From NCBI GenBank assembly GCA_035235625.1, contig CP141140.1:6406685-6470684 (forward strand): a stretch of 64,000 bases of DNA, written 5' to 3'. The notes under the pieces are model-generated. The model was not told the DNA's origin. It saw only the letters and a program-made list of their open reading frames with translations, and searched no databases. Shown here piece after piece: positions 34,999 through 47,560 of this stretch (position 1 is its first letter; each line of letters opens with the position of its first letter). The translations under genes and the position numbers were made by a program. This DNA comes from Saururus chinensis. Its lineage: Eukaryota > Streptophyta > Magnoliopsida > Piperales > Saururaceae.

Positions 34999-37341
34999 TC
35001 AATCGGCAACCTTCTCTGAGCTTCTACTACGGAAATGTCTAGCCGTAGAGTACGCTGAAAGTGCAGATCCCGTCATGCTCAGAGACTGCTTTGCAAGAAT
35101 CATGCTCTTTTGGGCAGCCAGCCACACCATGCACAAGAACCCGACCCAACCTAACAGAGGACAGATAGCCAACAAATTCAATGAAAGAACAAGGAAAAGT
35201 TTTTGAAAATGAGATACAAGAGAAACACTATTCCATGACTCATCCTTGATGGCTTCGGTAACACAAATCAGCTTCCAAGATTAAACACTTTTAACATGAC
35301 TGCACTTCCTGCTTTAGATGTGATTCCAGTCAAATGTGCCTAGAAGAACAAGTTGCAAAATTAAAGATACCTGTCGCGATTAGCACAGCTACGATTGTTG
35401 AGACAGTCGCAGTTGAAATGATGAATACACCCAGTGACAATGCTGCAACATAAATTGCTGTAACACAGGCAAAGAAGAAAGCTAAGAAGCCTCCAGCAAC
35501 AGCTAATGACACAAGGAAAGACACGATGACAGCATTTGCTATTGCCACCACAAAGAAAAGCATAAAAACCAGCAGTCCTGTCAAAGCCAGAAGCATAACA
35601 GTCCCAACCTGCAAGAACATTGTAACATAATTCAGATATGGTGGCAAGAGCATAAAGTGAAGATAAGGACATGAACTGGAGAAACCTTATTATTCATTTA
35701 GTTTCCATAAAAGACATTTTGTAAGAGAGATAACACATTCAGCAATCTTCTCTGAACAGCTTCTGTCCCCATTATCTACAAAATTTCCTTCTGAGGTAAC
35801 TATCAGTATTAGATGGACTCTCAGCTTTGACACCATTGACATGAATTGTTTTGGCATGTTCTTGAGAATAGAATTTGCTTCCCTGTGATGTAGACAGGCC
35901 AACTCAGCTAGGAGCTTAGGAGTCGGTAAAGCTTCAGAAGTTTACTTATTAAAGAGATAAAGAATTGGTACAAACTACATTTTATTGCCAGCTTATAAAA
36001 CCAAGTATCAAAGCATAATTCTCGCTATTATATTCATGTACTAGTTTGACAATGATACAAAATTTAAGATCTGGTATTACTACTGATCCATAAAAAAAAG
36101 ATCTGTTATTTCTAGTTAGTAGGCAGAATTTCTGATCCAGGTAAAAGAACTCAATAAAGCCAATGCACAGCTTTTTTGTTTGATTGAAACAATATGAACT
36201 TGTCCATCTACAAACAGATATAACTAAGGAGCATAAAACATTACTTCATATAGCCTTCGACATATAATTATTACCACCAATCCCCAGCCATTAATGTAGT
36301 AAAAATAATACTCCCTCCATCCTACATTAATAGCTCCATTTGGCAAAAAAATTGTTTCATATTAATAACTCTATTTTGTTCAATTTAAGTGGTTGGGTAC
36401 TTAAAAAAGAGTTTCATAAGCTTATTTTCCCTTCTCTTAGATGTAGTTTTACCATTTAATAAAAATCACTATTTTTCCACATATAGCTATTAATATTGGA
36501 AGGAGGGAGTAATAAATATATCATTCTCATCAACATCATCATGAGGAGAAACTAATATTAAAGCGTTCAGCTTTGCTATTTTCCAAGTACGTACAAGTCA
36601 ATGCACAATTGATATTGCACCTTTTCCAGTTTTTACAATCCAATCCATTTTCTTCTCAGGATTCGTCACCAGTTTCGATCAAGTTAAAAACCTTTGGCTG
36701 CATCTCCTTATCAGGGTCAAGTAAGACAAAACTAGTATTTGCAAATAACTTATAACGTGATATCAGAGAACATCAACATCAACAAAGCCTAGCTTCACTT
36801 TCCCGCATATTCTATCAAAATGCGCGATAAATTATGCCAATTGAATAGCAAATTCAGAAGAAGAAAAAAACGCGCGTGTTTCTCCATTCTTTACCTACAT
36901 TTTATCGATTTACAGCTCCAAATTATAGTCAATCAGAAAATCAACTTCGGAAAGTAAAGACCAAAAAGGGGGGGAAAGCGCGCAAAAGAAGAATAATCTA
37001 AGATGACGCGAAAAGCACCGAAAAAGTCATGGACTAACCGAGATGACGAGAAGAGCACGGAGGGGACTTCCCCGGCGAGCCCATCCAATAAGCTCCTGAG
37101 AAGAGTTCCTAAAGCCCAGACGGAAGGAAGAGGCGTTGTCGTTGATGGCCGCTCGCGTGCGCTGGAACCAGGAAGCGGAGGAGGAAGCGTCAGGGAAGAA
37201 GATCGCAGAGAGTAGGCGACGGATAGCCCCGACCAAGGTGATCTCCTCCTCCTTCACCGCGCCTTCAATTCGGATCCCACTCGTTCCATTGACGGACTCT
37301 CCGTTGGTCTTCGCGATCTCCTCGTCTTCCGCCATGGCCAT
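34999..37341 (-). CDS. Plant multi-pass membrane protein of unknown function (three exons, 230 aa)
   Basis: Exons on the minus strand: 37341-37039, 35608-35371, 35150-34999. The joins are GT-AG and keep one frame. The N-terminal 95 residues are soluble and rich in acidic residues, with a conserved-looking VKEEEITLVGAIRRLLSAIF stretch (about 29-48) and IGWARRGSPLRALLVIS before the first membrane segment. Three or four hydrophobic segments follow between about residues 94 and 200: ALLVIS-VGTVMLLALTGLLV, then FFVVAIANAVIVSFLVSLAV, then FLAFFFACVTAIYVAALSLG and the C-terminal WVGFLCMVWLAA. The tail is basic and Ser-rich. It resembles a plant-only family annotated simply as transmembrane proteins, with no assigned role. 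The first ATG is used; a second in-frame ATG lies two codons on (37335). Intron 1 (1430 bp) holds a MITE. Confidence 0.85.
36311..36509. mobile_element. Stowaway-like MITE in intron 1 of the membrane protein gene
   Basis: TA-CTCCCTCCATCCTACATTAA at the left faces TTAATATTGGAAGGAGGGAG-TA at the right. The interior shares words with the MITEs at 17565 and 47215 (TTTGGCAAAA, AAGTGGTTGGGTACTTAAAA). Confidence 0.85.
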
Positions 37342-38544
37342 CACTCTCTTTGGAGTTGCGTCGGCTCAGCTCAAGCTCGGTAGTGTCGGCACTCCGCGGG
37401 TGGGCTTCGTCGCTTAAACCCCAAGTGTCTTTCTTTCTTTCCTTTTTTTTTTTTTTTGTTAATAAAAACAAATGGATGGCTGGTTTAGTGGTTTGCCACT
37501 CAGACCCAGTAAGCGGTCAACACTGAGTCTGGAAGATGCCACAGATCCATTACTTAAAAGCAGGCCCGTAAAGTATGAGCCCACTCCGATAAATGGGTCC
37601 CATTTCATCCAACCCATAACTGCATACCAAAGTATATGCTGGTATAACTTTATGAGTCTTGCTTGTGGTTATTGTTCAACGACGCATCACCCTTTATACT
37701 TTTCTTGATTTTATATCGCTATCTTTGTTTGGAGGATAAGTCCTTTTTTTTGGGCTCGTTTGTTTGATTCCTACCAAACGTTTTTCATCAACTTAGCCGA
37801 TAAAAGTTTCATGTCATGTCCCAGTCCTTACATTATCCATCTTTATGATTTTTCATTCAAGTAGTACAAAGATGAAAACTTTTTATCTCTTTTCTTTTAT
37901 CCTTTTTATCTGGATATTTTGTCGGTAAATGGGGGCCAAAGCCCTATCATTATGCTCAAGAAGGGATTAAACAGATCTGAATATAGAAGTACTGACAAGA
38001 TTTTCGCATGTATTCTTCAAAACCTTTAATTTTTACATTATTTACTGATATGCCCTTTCCCTTTCCTTCCTCTTCTCATTCCCCTTTTCCCCGCCTCCTT
38101 AATTTGATGTCGGCACGCCAAAAAAAATTAAAGGTTTAAAAATAAATCGAATAAAGAGGTCCAATAAATCCTATCTTTTTAAAGACATATAACATCAAGT
38201 CAAATCAAAGAGAAATTATTTTTATTAAATTTGATTATTATTAGGGAAGGGGGAAGTGTTTTTTACAATTATTCAAGAAAAATTTGTGTCCTGTGAACAA
38301 TCTGATTGCCCACTTTGTAGTTTTACAATGAATTATTATTCTTCAAGGGTAGGCTTTGAAAAAAAATCTATTTTTTGTCATTTTTAGTTGCCGGTCTCAT
38401 TTTCTTTTAAATGGGGTTTTATGTCGTCAGGACATAATTACGCAAGAAAATACATGAAGCCCCAAGTACTTTATTGGAGGACAATACATTCAGGCAAAGA
38501 GTGTAAATAAAATTTTACCCTTAATTAATTCTTAAAACGAATAT
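37342..38544. other. Upstream region of the membrane protein gene, no other gene
   Basis: A T-rich tract at 37442-37458 and AT-rich DNA. The frame at 37472-37708 has no recognisable motif. Confidence 0.45.
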
Positions 38545-39012
38545 GGCCAGACGAGTGCTCTGATCATGTAGTGCTGGACATGCCCTAACAGGACCATGGT
38601 CGGCCGGCCATGGCCAGAGCCAACAGCCTGACCATGGCCGAACCAGCAGAGCCTGGACATGGCAAGAGCGAGCATCTTGGCCATGGCAGTCATGGGTGCA
38701 CTGGCGACGAACTAGTCGGTTATGGCAAACAGCCCTGGTAGCCAGCAAAGCCTAGCCATGATTGCACTAGCCGGCCATGCACTGGCCATGGCTGCCCTAG
38801 CCAGAAGTAGCCATGGTCTCTCGCTCTGGGCATTGGCAGTTTTCAATTCACAAGCTTTTTGTTGCCTAGGTATAAAAATAGTAAAAATTTACTATTATGG
38901 AATAGTATTTTTTTATTATTATAAAACATTAAAATTTTACTGTTTTATTTCTGGGGGGATGTAATCCATTTTTGTTAGGCCTATGGCCAGAGCCAGCAGC
39001 TTGGCCGCCTAG
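38545..39012. repeat. CATGGCC word array, third locus
   Basis: From about 38575 to 38830 the words GGCCATGG, ACCATGGCC and AGCCATGG recur every 15-40 bp, mixed with GCC-AGC words. The flank at 38957 repeats the GGATGTAATCCATTTTTGTT and CTTGGCCGCC sequence of 17800. Both strands carry open frames here that reflect the repeat, not a gene. Confidence 0.6.
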
Positions 39013-39789
39013 GACTAATTTAAAATTTAAACCAAGTCAAAGGACCTATTCATAAATCTTTCTGCTTAAATTGTATTCCCTCTATCCAGCATTAATAGCT
39101 CTATTTTATTTTTATTTAAAAAAAATAAAGTTATTAATAATAAGACAAAAAAGTACTTATTTTTTAATTTAAACAATCTTATTGAGACGTGGAATAACTG
39201 ATAAGTAGTTGGTTATGGTGGGCCTTTCTTTCTCCCTTTTAAATACTCCTTGTTGTAAAATTGAGCCCATTGTCTAGCGTTGGCCCGTAGGCGATCCATT
39301 TGGTAGTTGAAGGTCAGTGGCCCAATCAACTTGTGAACTTGACCTTACCATCTTCCACTTGCCGCCTATCTGGCCCCAAACAGTCCGAATTAGATGGTTT
39401 CGGCTATTAAAATGATGTTTCCGGCCTCTGAGAGCCCATGGGCTTGAAACATACGATCCACTTTTTTCCCCTGAAAATGCAGCTTTTCCGATTTTGGGGG
39501 GTCAACGCAAAACATGGTTTTTTAGAACCTCCATTTGGACATTAAAGCTATTGGGTATGATCGTATTAGCCCCAATAATCATCTTTTAGACCAAATTTTC
39601 TTGCAAGCTAGCCCAGTAGCACATGGGCTGTACTTCTTAAAAAACCACTGCTGTATACCGGACTAACTCGGAACCAAACTACGACGATGATAGGCAGCAT
39701 ATGGGGTGAGTCAGTCTTAAATACACCAGTAGTGACCAGGCAAAGCCTATTTACCGGCTTACCGCATTGCAGTGCAACTCTCTAGTCTC
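39013..39789. other. Intergenic DNA with one MITE end
   Basis: A TCCCTCTATCCAGCATTAATAG end at about 39075 resembles the Stowaway-like family, but its right end was not found. Nothing else recognised. Confidence 0.4.
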
Positions 39790-39860
39790 TAAAGTGAATG
39801 ATGAAATCTTAGTTAGTGCCCCGGAAGCTGCTGCTTGATATTCTGTACTCAAATTCCAGT
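39790..39860 (-). pseudogene. Possible copia RNase H scrap
   Basis: The minus strand reads LSTEYQAAASGALTKIS, like the AEYQAAS block of plant copia RNase H. The match is short and no longer context is visible, so the call is weak. Confidence 0.35.
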
Positions 39861-42182
39861 GAAATGACTGGAAATATTTTTTTTACCGATTTAGCTAGTG
39901 ACAGGAAGTGGACTAGATCCTTTATGAACAGTTACTTCCTGAAGTTCCGGCAGTCGAAATAGACTTGAAGATGGAGACCTCCAAAGGAGGACTAATAATT
40001 GAACGGTGACCACGAGGTCCGCATTCACTAGTGGATGCTTTCTACTGAAAATCGACTGTAAGGACTTCCAAAAGTAGAATTGATGTTGACAAACGAAAAC
40101 ATTCCCCCTTCCCGGCTTCTTACAATGCCGGTGAACATGTTGCTACTAAGCAACCATCTTCTAAGTTATGTCTCTTGGGGATTTGAGGGGGGGAGGGGGC
40201 CGGACCATGGTAACTTTTTTTATTTTGTTGAAGCTAAATGGTAAGAGTTCCGATTTTAAATCTTACAAACGAATGAAACTATAGAGAACGTAACTAACTA
40301 TACAAGGCCAAGCTATATACTTTTGATGTACAAGGATTGCCGTTTGTGTGTGAGATCAGAGATGATAGCGTTGAAAATTCCGATGATGTGACCTCATTAA
40401 AGGTTCATTCACTAAACTATGCAAGCTACGTACCTTGTGTTAGGTTTTGCTGCTTCCTTTATCAACATCCCACCGTGGTAATAAGGTGGCAGCCACCCAT
40501 GTTGATCATCTATGCTTTTATTCCCCGGCTGTCCACCTCATGGTACAAATATAACGCAGATTGTAACAGCTAACCCCCCAACCTTTCCATGGATTTTATG
40601 CCTGAAAGAGCTGGCCCATCACTGTCCGATGCCCTCGATGACGCTCAATTTATTCTCAGTGAAACCTGTCACAGCAAATGATACTCATCCGAATGGATTT
40701 GAGCTCAGATTTAGAAGAATAAATGGGCTCATCGCTCACCACGGACTCACAGTGACATTCTTGCGGGCCCTCCCTGGTTGGAATTCTGTTCATGGTGCGG
40801 CCCACTGTTAAATGGTTGGAAGGAGCTTGTGTCTCTTGGCGGTCTTCGTGCAAATGAAGCCACACGTGTGCTAGTTTAGCCGTCGACTTCCTCACTTCTT
40901 AATTAATTCAATATGTGATCGTATGGTCTCTAGAAACTGACACAACATGCAGTGGGCCTAAGAACCTGCAGTCGCATATAGCAAGATTACATAGTATAAT
41001 ATAAAAAAAATAAAGAGAAAATTAAATATATTAAGGTCAAAAAGTTCTCAACTCTTTTTACTCATTGATGGGTGATTGCCCAAGCCCGAGAACTTGTTCT
41101 GACTCTCATCAGAGATGACACAGTGAGCGAGAGCACTTAAGGTTTCGGTAATTATGATTGGGCAGCTCAATAGTGTTATATGTTTATCAGCAGAATGGTT
41201 CAAGCGAATTGAGTTTTCATTTTTATGGAAATCAGTTCATGGACAATATTGTGGCAAAAGAAGGGGGGCCCCCCGGGCCTGCTTCGACGTAAAGCCAATT
41301 TTAATACAGGTGGGCTCACACCATTTATATCTTGTGTTGGGTACAAAGACGGGGGTGAGAGAGACGGGACATGGTGTACAAGACAATCAAGTAATGGCCA
41401 CAAACCTAAAACCTAAAAAACCGATGGCTGTCTCTCTGATCCTCAATTTACAAACGCATTTGCGGTCCTGACAAAGGCGAACGCCCGTCCTCTCCTTATC
41501 AACCCCTCCCTGTCTATGAATGATTTCCACATACAGTCTGCATATGTAATAAACGAGAACAGAAGAGCAATGTGGCGTCAAATCACAAGGAATGAAAATG
41601 TGGTGCATGTGAGCAGTGGCGGAGGCAAGACTTCTGCCTAGACGGATTTCGGTTTTCAACCGCATTTTCTACTATTAAGGAACGAAATTCTACCATGTTG
41701 CTGATGTAAAATTATCATTTTCTTCATTTTATGGCTCTCGTTTGCAGCAATTTGACGTTTTTGCAATACCCAGGATTTGAGTTAGCGTTACCAAGGTAAA
41801 CAAAATATTTAAAGAGAAAAGATAAATCTCATGAGTAATAGGAAATGGAAGACAATGATGTTATTTCTAGGCATTAATCAATATTCAATTGTAGAAAAAT
41901 GACAATGGATCTTCAGTACGAAAAGATGGAGGGTAAAAGCTAATGGCAGGAGTTACACAATGATAAGTTGAATGCTAAAGAAGCTACTCGTGGTTTGTTT
42001 TTTTACTAGTTTCGTAATAAGTTTATGATGGCCATCAGTCAACGTGATCCTGATAACTTCAGTGAAGGAAATTACCATCATCCCCACTCTTCAGTTCATT
42101 TCATTTTGACATGCCCATCCAGTACTGAATCGGTACTTGTCTCATGTTCTGGTTTTGGACAATGCCTCATGGTCTTTGCCAC

Positions 42183-42184
<2 letters not shown>
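39861..42184. other. Intergenic DNA, no gene recognised
   Basis: Open frames at 40337-40573, 40512-40811 and 41154-41471 have no recognisable domain and do not splice into anything I can identify. Polymorphic-looking G and C runs occur at 40183-40201 and 41263-41275. Confidence 0.45.
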
Positions 42185-42258
<74 letters not shown>

Positions 42259-42260
42259 GG
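42185..42260. repeat. (TA)n-(CA)n microsatellite
   Basis: About 30 TA units followed by seven CA units. Confidence 0.95.
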
Positions 42261-45200
42261 AACAGATAACACGGAGAGGCAAGGCATGCCAACGTATGTA
42301 TGGCTTGTGATGATGCCGACTGGTCATGCAGTCGATCCTGCCCATCAAGCTGTTGGCTACACCATCACATGCTCAAAGAATTAAGTTGAAGCTATAAGGA
42401 GCAACGTCGATGGTGCCTGTCCACTGCCACACTGGCTGACGTGCACCATTAATGCAGGAACGAGCAATGGCGCCTCGGCCCTAAGATAATTATGACCACT
42501 ACCACTAGAGATGATCAATATGACTGTGTATATCATGAGTACATAGTTATATGTAGTATATATGTGTGATAAAAGTGTATATATATTGGTGTTAAGAAGA
42601 TAGTATATCATAACATAAGTTGAAGAAAAAGGAAGAAGAACGATTTGGTTTTGTAGGAGAATCGAGTTAAATGAGTGTGAAATAAAAATAGGATGGAAGA
42701 GGAAGTAGCGGGAATTGAATGAGGTGTGCGGGCCAGGGGGGACTAGGCGCGCATTGAGTGCGGGGGAGACATGTGAGGCAGCGACGAGCGTGGAAGACCT
42801 GTCAGCTGTCGGTCTCGATGCGCGCACTTTTGGCCAAAGCCAAAAGCGCCAGGCCGTGGACAAGGTTAAAAAAAGAAGGAGAAAAGTCGGAGCGGTTGAT
42901 GTGAAATCACCAGCCGTCTGACGCTACGGGGACCGGGGGGCTTTGGCCGTGGCTGACCGGTACAAAGGTGAAAGAGAAACAAAAGGAAAAGCTGGGCCAA
43001 GATTATGCCCATCATAAGGGCATCATAGCACTCTGTCAGTGAAAAAAAAACTAAAGCGAAAATGCTCCTCTTCAATCATAAAGCAATAGATTACAAAATC
43101 ATTTCAGGGTCAGCCAGCAACTCGGCGCTTCTCCCCATGCCCAGAAAAAGATGAAAGGAAGGGAAGTCCTGGTACAGTCTGCATCAGCATTAAATGCTCT
43201 CTTTTTCAGCCAACCTGTCTTCGTCTTTCCGGCCACCTCCAGCTACGACATTTCACCTGTATCCCTACCCTTAGGGTGGGACCCCTCATTACCCACCCTT
43301 ACTCTCTTCTATGTATATCTCTCCCACCTGTCTCTTTTAACATGCATGTTGTTTGGTAGACATTAGAGGAAAAAAACAATCCTCTTTAATCTTCATTTAG
43401 CTGTTTTTATGAAGGATCATCAACTGTATTTCTTGCTCAAACATGGAATGAAGTGATCTCTCTGTCCCACTCTCTCTCTCTTTTTCTGTCTCGGTGTGCA
43501 GTGCATGCACATTCTCGTTGAAATGGATGAAAAGACGTGGCATTTATATCTCCATCTTCATATATCTGCCCTTGCGCCTTTCAAGGACATGGACTTTGGC
43601 CATTACTTGCTCCTGTCGTCGGCCTTTGATCCTTCTCGTCAGTCAGTGTTAGTCCTCAGTCCTTGCCTTTTTGTTGTCAAGTACGAGCGACCTTTCTGTT
43701 GGGGGAATTTATAGATTCCCGTAGAAGCATTCAATACGCAACATTCGCTAGGCAGCTAACACGAGCCTTCTTTGACCGGCAAGCTAACAAAAGACGAGCC
43801 ATCAATCAGAATTTCCTGAACTCGGACAAATAATCATAGCTGTCTTAAACCTATATCTTACTGCAATCGATTCAGTGTTAATTAAGATCATTTATTCGAG
43901 AATGGAAAGTTCTCTGTCGAATAAAAATAAAAACTATAGCAGAATTAGGTTTACATGTTGAAAGCACGCTGCTACGCGCTCCCGATAATAACGGCAGTTT
44001 CTTGCCAGTGCACCTAGAGATGGCTTCTGGACAAGAAAATAAAAGCAAACGGCAGTTATGCCTCAATGCCTGCGAATGAGATGAGAATGCTCAAGCAAAT
44101 GAATTGGCTTGATAACAACAAGAATCACGCCCACGATCCTACACACTGAAGGATATTCCGGCTAGGCGTACGTGTGCGTGTGGAGAGAGAGAGAGAGTCA
44201 CATGGCTTGTTTAGCCAGAATGATGTAAGGTTGATTATGGTTTATAACGAGGGCAAACTCTGAGACAAGCGCACAAAGGAAGCGTCTGACTAGCTTGATG
44301 TACCAGTCTCCCGTTTAACAGCTTACCCACCGAGTAACCGTAACCGAGACAGACTTGGGGGAGCGAATTAGTCATGAAGCAGAAGAAAGTTACCGATTAG
44401 AAGAAGAGGACTAAAATATCCAGAAGTCGTCATCAACACATAATTCTCTCAATTAAATTACGTTCTGATAGTGTGAAAATTATACAGTCAGTTAAGCCTG
44501 TCCATCCGCCTCTCAGATTACTTCTTCCAAACTCTCAGTTCTTATTGTTTAGAGGAGCTCCTATACAATTTCCTGAAATCTTCTCAAAGTTTTCAACCCA
44601 AACTGGTGCTTATTTACTAGTGAAAATACCAATGCTTCCTTACATCATTATAATGTCGTTGACGGTAGAAATATCCTTACCGGAGCTTGTACTCAGAAAG
44701 TTTGATAATATCTTCTCTTCGTCATCCAGCTTCTTTGGTGCTTGGAACATCATATCATTTGGACAGCTGCTTCAAGAATGTTTTTTACCAACTAGAAGTC
44801 TAGAAGGCATATAGAGACTTCTAGAATCCAGATAGCTGTAGATTGAGCACTCCGATCTAGTCGGAACATATACGTTCTTCTTGACCTTAACTGAAAATTT
44901 GACTCTTCATTATCACTTGCACATCATTCTATCTTAAAGGACCAACTTATATATAGGAGCCAGCTCAAGATAAAACAGCGGAAGGCGTCTGATCATATAT
45001 AATTTCAGATCCTAGTATCATTACTAATTAAGGCATATTGACCCGCCGCGCCATCGATCAAATAATTCATCACTCGATTCACCCTTCACATAATTGCACC
45101 AATTTTTTTAAGCAATTCCCTTCAAACACCTGGTTCTTTGTACTTAATTATGACGCCACTTTAATTTTTGCTCGTCAATGGTAATTAGTTTTTATTATAA

Positions 45201-45265
45201 TATTCACCTATATTTTAGTTATCTAAATTATATGTAAAGTATGAAGATGTTTTTTTATTGTTAAC
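42261..45265. other. Intergenic DNA, no gene recognised
   Basis: The minus-strand frame 42381-42863 and the plus-strand frames 43151-43366, 43496-43714 and 44473-44814 were read and show no known motif. A short (GA)n lies at 44185-44198. Confidence 0.45.
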
Positions 45266-45500
45266 AAGGCGTATCCGAATACTTAGGACCCGACTAAAAG
45301 GGGTTGGGCAAAGGCGCCCCTCTCAAGCACTGAATTTGACCACCGATCCCCTCAGACACGTACAAGATCGGCCATAAGTCACACCAACTGTAATATAATC
45401 CCTGTGGGTGCTAAAGGAGTGTGCTAGAGCAGTGAGAGTCCGATTCCTGAAGTGTGGTCCTGGCCATCTCACCAACACCCCTCGATGGCTAAGTGTATGA
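45266..45500. repeat. Dispersed-repeat-like segment
   Basis: TATCCGAATACTTAGGACCCGACTAA followed by a C-rich GGCGCCCCTCTCAAGCACTGAATT-type stretch is reminiscent of a repeat often met near plant genes. I recognise the style but cannot define its boundaries. Confidence 0.3.
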
Positions 45501-45775
45501 AGATGCTTACTTTCATAAAAACTCTCATTTTCGGCTTCATCAGACCACTTGGGAGACTCAGCTGAATTCCGTTGTACATACGGACAAGCCCTTCTGGAAG
45601 GACAGAAACTTAAATGGAGATTCCCTCTTTTTTTTTTCTTCTCTTCATTGAGGGTGACCCCGATTGTGTAATTTCATGGACCTGTTCCAAATGAATGCAG
45701 GTACGTACTAAAAGTAATCAAGGTGAGTGGTGAGGTGGCTTCCAATGTACGCTATGTAAAACTTTTCTAGATTCA

Positions 45776-45877
45776 TATGAAAAGCGATGCCCACTCTTCA
45801 GCTGACAAGCTCGCTAAGGCTGGAGCGCATCATTCGTCAGTTCTTGCTGACGATTCTTCCCCTATTTTGCTGGATAT
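45776..45877 (+). pseudogene. LINE RNase H C-terminal scrap
   Basis: Reads SDAHSSADKLAKAGAHHS, the ADKLAKAG end of the RNase H domain found in plant non-LTR retrotransposons. Only this tail remains. Confidence 0.5.
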
Positions 45878-46439
45878 GTGAGTTGTTTTTCGTGTTGTTT
45901 TTTTCCTGTTTCCAGTTTCTTAGTCCCCTTTCTTATTGTTAAAGTATTATGTACATCAGTTACGAGTTTTGATGGGAGTAAACTATAAATGTTCAAATAG
46001 CGCAAGCGAAAGCGCCCCACTCAAAAATCCAGCTGAGTCTGCACGATAGCAATATTATCTTTCAGAAATTGTTACACATTCGCGCGGTCTCTCCCTTTTC
46101 TATATCTCCCTCACATATACCCGGGCGTGGACGGAAGGACGCACGCGTACAGTGAACCTAAAAAAGAAACACAAATAAATGATGGGACCAATTTGAAGTA
46201 TACTTTTCTAAAAAAACAAAAGGAAATTTGTAGTCTTTAGTATATAAGATAACTAGAGATAACAGGGTAGGACCGTAGGGGCACATAACTTGCAAAGACA
46301 TGCATTAGGGGGGCCATGTGATCCCACTACATGGAAAATACATCGGGCCACATGGTCCTTCTCTGAAAAAAAAGCCAAGTTTGATTGGCCCCTTGGCCAG
46401 CCCCTTGCCCCGGCCGGCTTCGTCCGTGGTCTAAACCAT

Positions 46440-46960
46440 CCCTAACAGATTGCAGATTTATGTTAATTGGGAATCCCCTTCGAAAGAATGGACTCAGCTT
46501 TGCTTCGATGGTGTTGGACGAGCCTCCTCTGGCTTGACCTCCGTTAGAGCCATTGTCATAAGCTACCCGGGTCATTTTATGGGTGCAATTGCTTTCTCTT
46601 TCGGGACTGCATCTTTGTTTATTATTGAGGCTAGAACCTGTGCTGAAGGTTCGGAAGTTCCAAATTTAGAGGGATTCGACATAAGTAATTTTTATGTCGG
46701 CTCACCCTGAATCAAGGCCGTCGTGGAAGATCCATGCCACTATCTGCAACACCAAGATCCTTATCTATCAGTTTGATGATATTTCGTTCAAGCAAATCTT
46801 CAGAGAAGCTAACCGCATCATTGGTAGCCTTGCCAGCTTTTCTCTTCATTCTTCTCCTCTCGGCTCTTGTGACCTCATCAATTTATCCACCATCTACTTC
46901 ATTCTAAACCTTTCTGGTCAAACTTTTCTTAGAATAGTTCGTGCTCCCGCCCTCCTAGGT
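46440..46960 (+). pseudogene. LINE RNase H domain remnant
   Basis: One frame reads VNWESPSKEWTQLCFDGVGR, then AIVISYPGHFMGAIAFSFG, the start of a plant-type RNase H domain. After a frameshift near 46690 another frame reads PSWKIHATICNTKILIYQ and FKQIFREANRIIGSLASFS, the end of the same domain. Catalytic acids are partly lost and the parts are out of frame, so it is dead. A LINE origin fits the domain architecture. A domesticated host RNase H-like gene is less likely. Confidence 0.7.
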
Positions 46961-47214
46961 TGTGAAAAAAAAACCCTCTTTTCAACCATAGGTGGGCATT
47001 TTATACTGTAGGCGTATTAAATATGGAGTTGTGTCACATAGGGAATTTAGCATAGTATACAAAAATTTAACATGGTATATACTTACATAGAATGGTCATC
47101 GCATAGTTAGGGTTGAAACCAGGCGGGTCAAGGTCAGCTTTCAAAAGTCTGGCCCTAGGCAGGCTGAGGTTGGGGCAAAAGTTTCATTATTTTTTGTCAT
47201 TTTTTTATTTTATA
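46961..47214. other. AT-rich intergenic DNA
   Basis: Nothing recognised. Confidence 0.4.
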
Positions 47215-47560
47215 CACCTTCCGTCTTATATTAATAGCTCAATTTTTAAAAATAATTCTTTCTCTAACTTATATTAATAGTTATATTTGACAAAATAGTA
47301 CTTTTTATTAAATAAAAAAAAACTTATAATACCCTTTTTAAAGTACCTAACTACTTATATTTAACAAAATAGAGCTATTAATATAGATCAAGGTCTTTGG
47401 CCAAATAGAGCTAGTAATATGGGACGGAGGGGGTATTTTTTATTAAATGGTGAGACTTACATCGTAGAGAAGGAAAAATATACTTATATATGATACTCGA
47501 TTTTAAGTACTCAATCACTTAATTTAAATAAAATAGAGTTATTAATATGGACGGAGGGAG
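47215..47560. mobile_element. Stowaway-like MITE with a second, partial copy attached
   Basis: The first unit runs from CACCTTCCGTCTTATATTAA to GGGACGGAGGGGG (47215-47433). A second right half follows (47434-47560), starting TTTTTATTAAATGGTGAGAC and ending GGACGGAGGGAG. The second piece matches the part of copies A and B that surrounds the solo LTR insertion point. Confidence 0.7.

Noticed and set aside
42381-42863. 160-aa minus-strand frame
   Set aside because: No recognisable motif, and it crosses AT-rich low-complexity DNA; chance is more likely.
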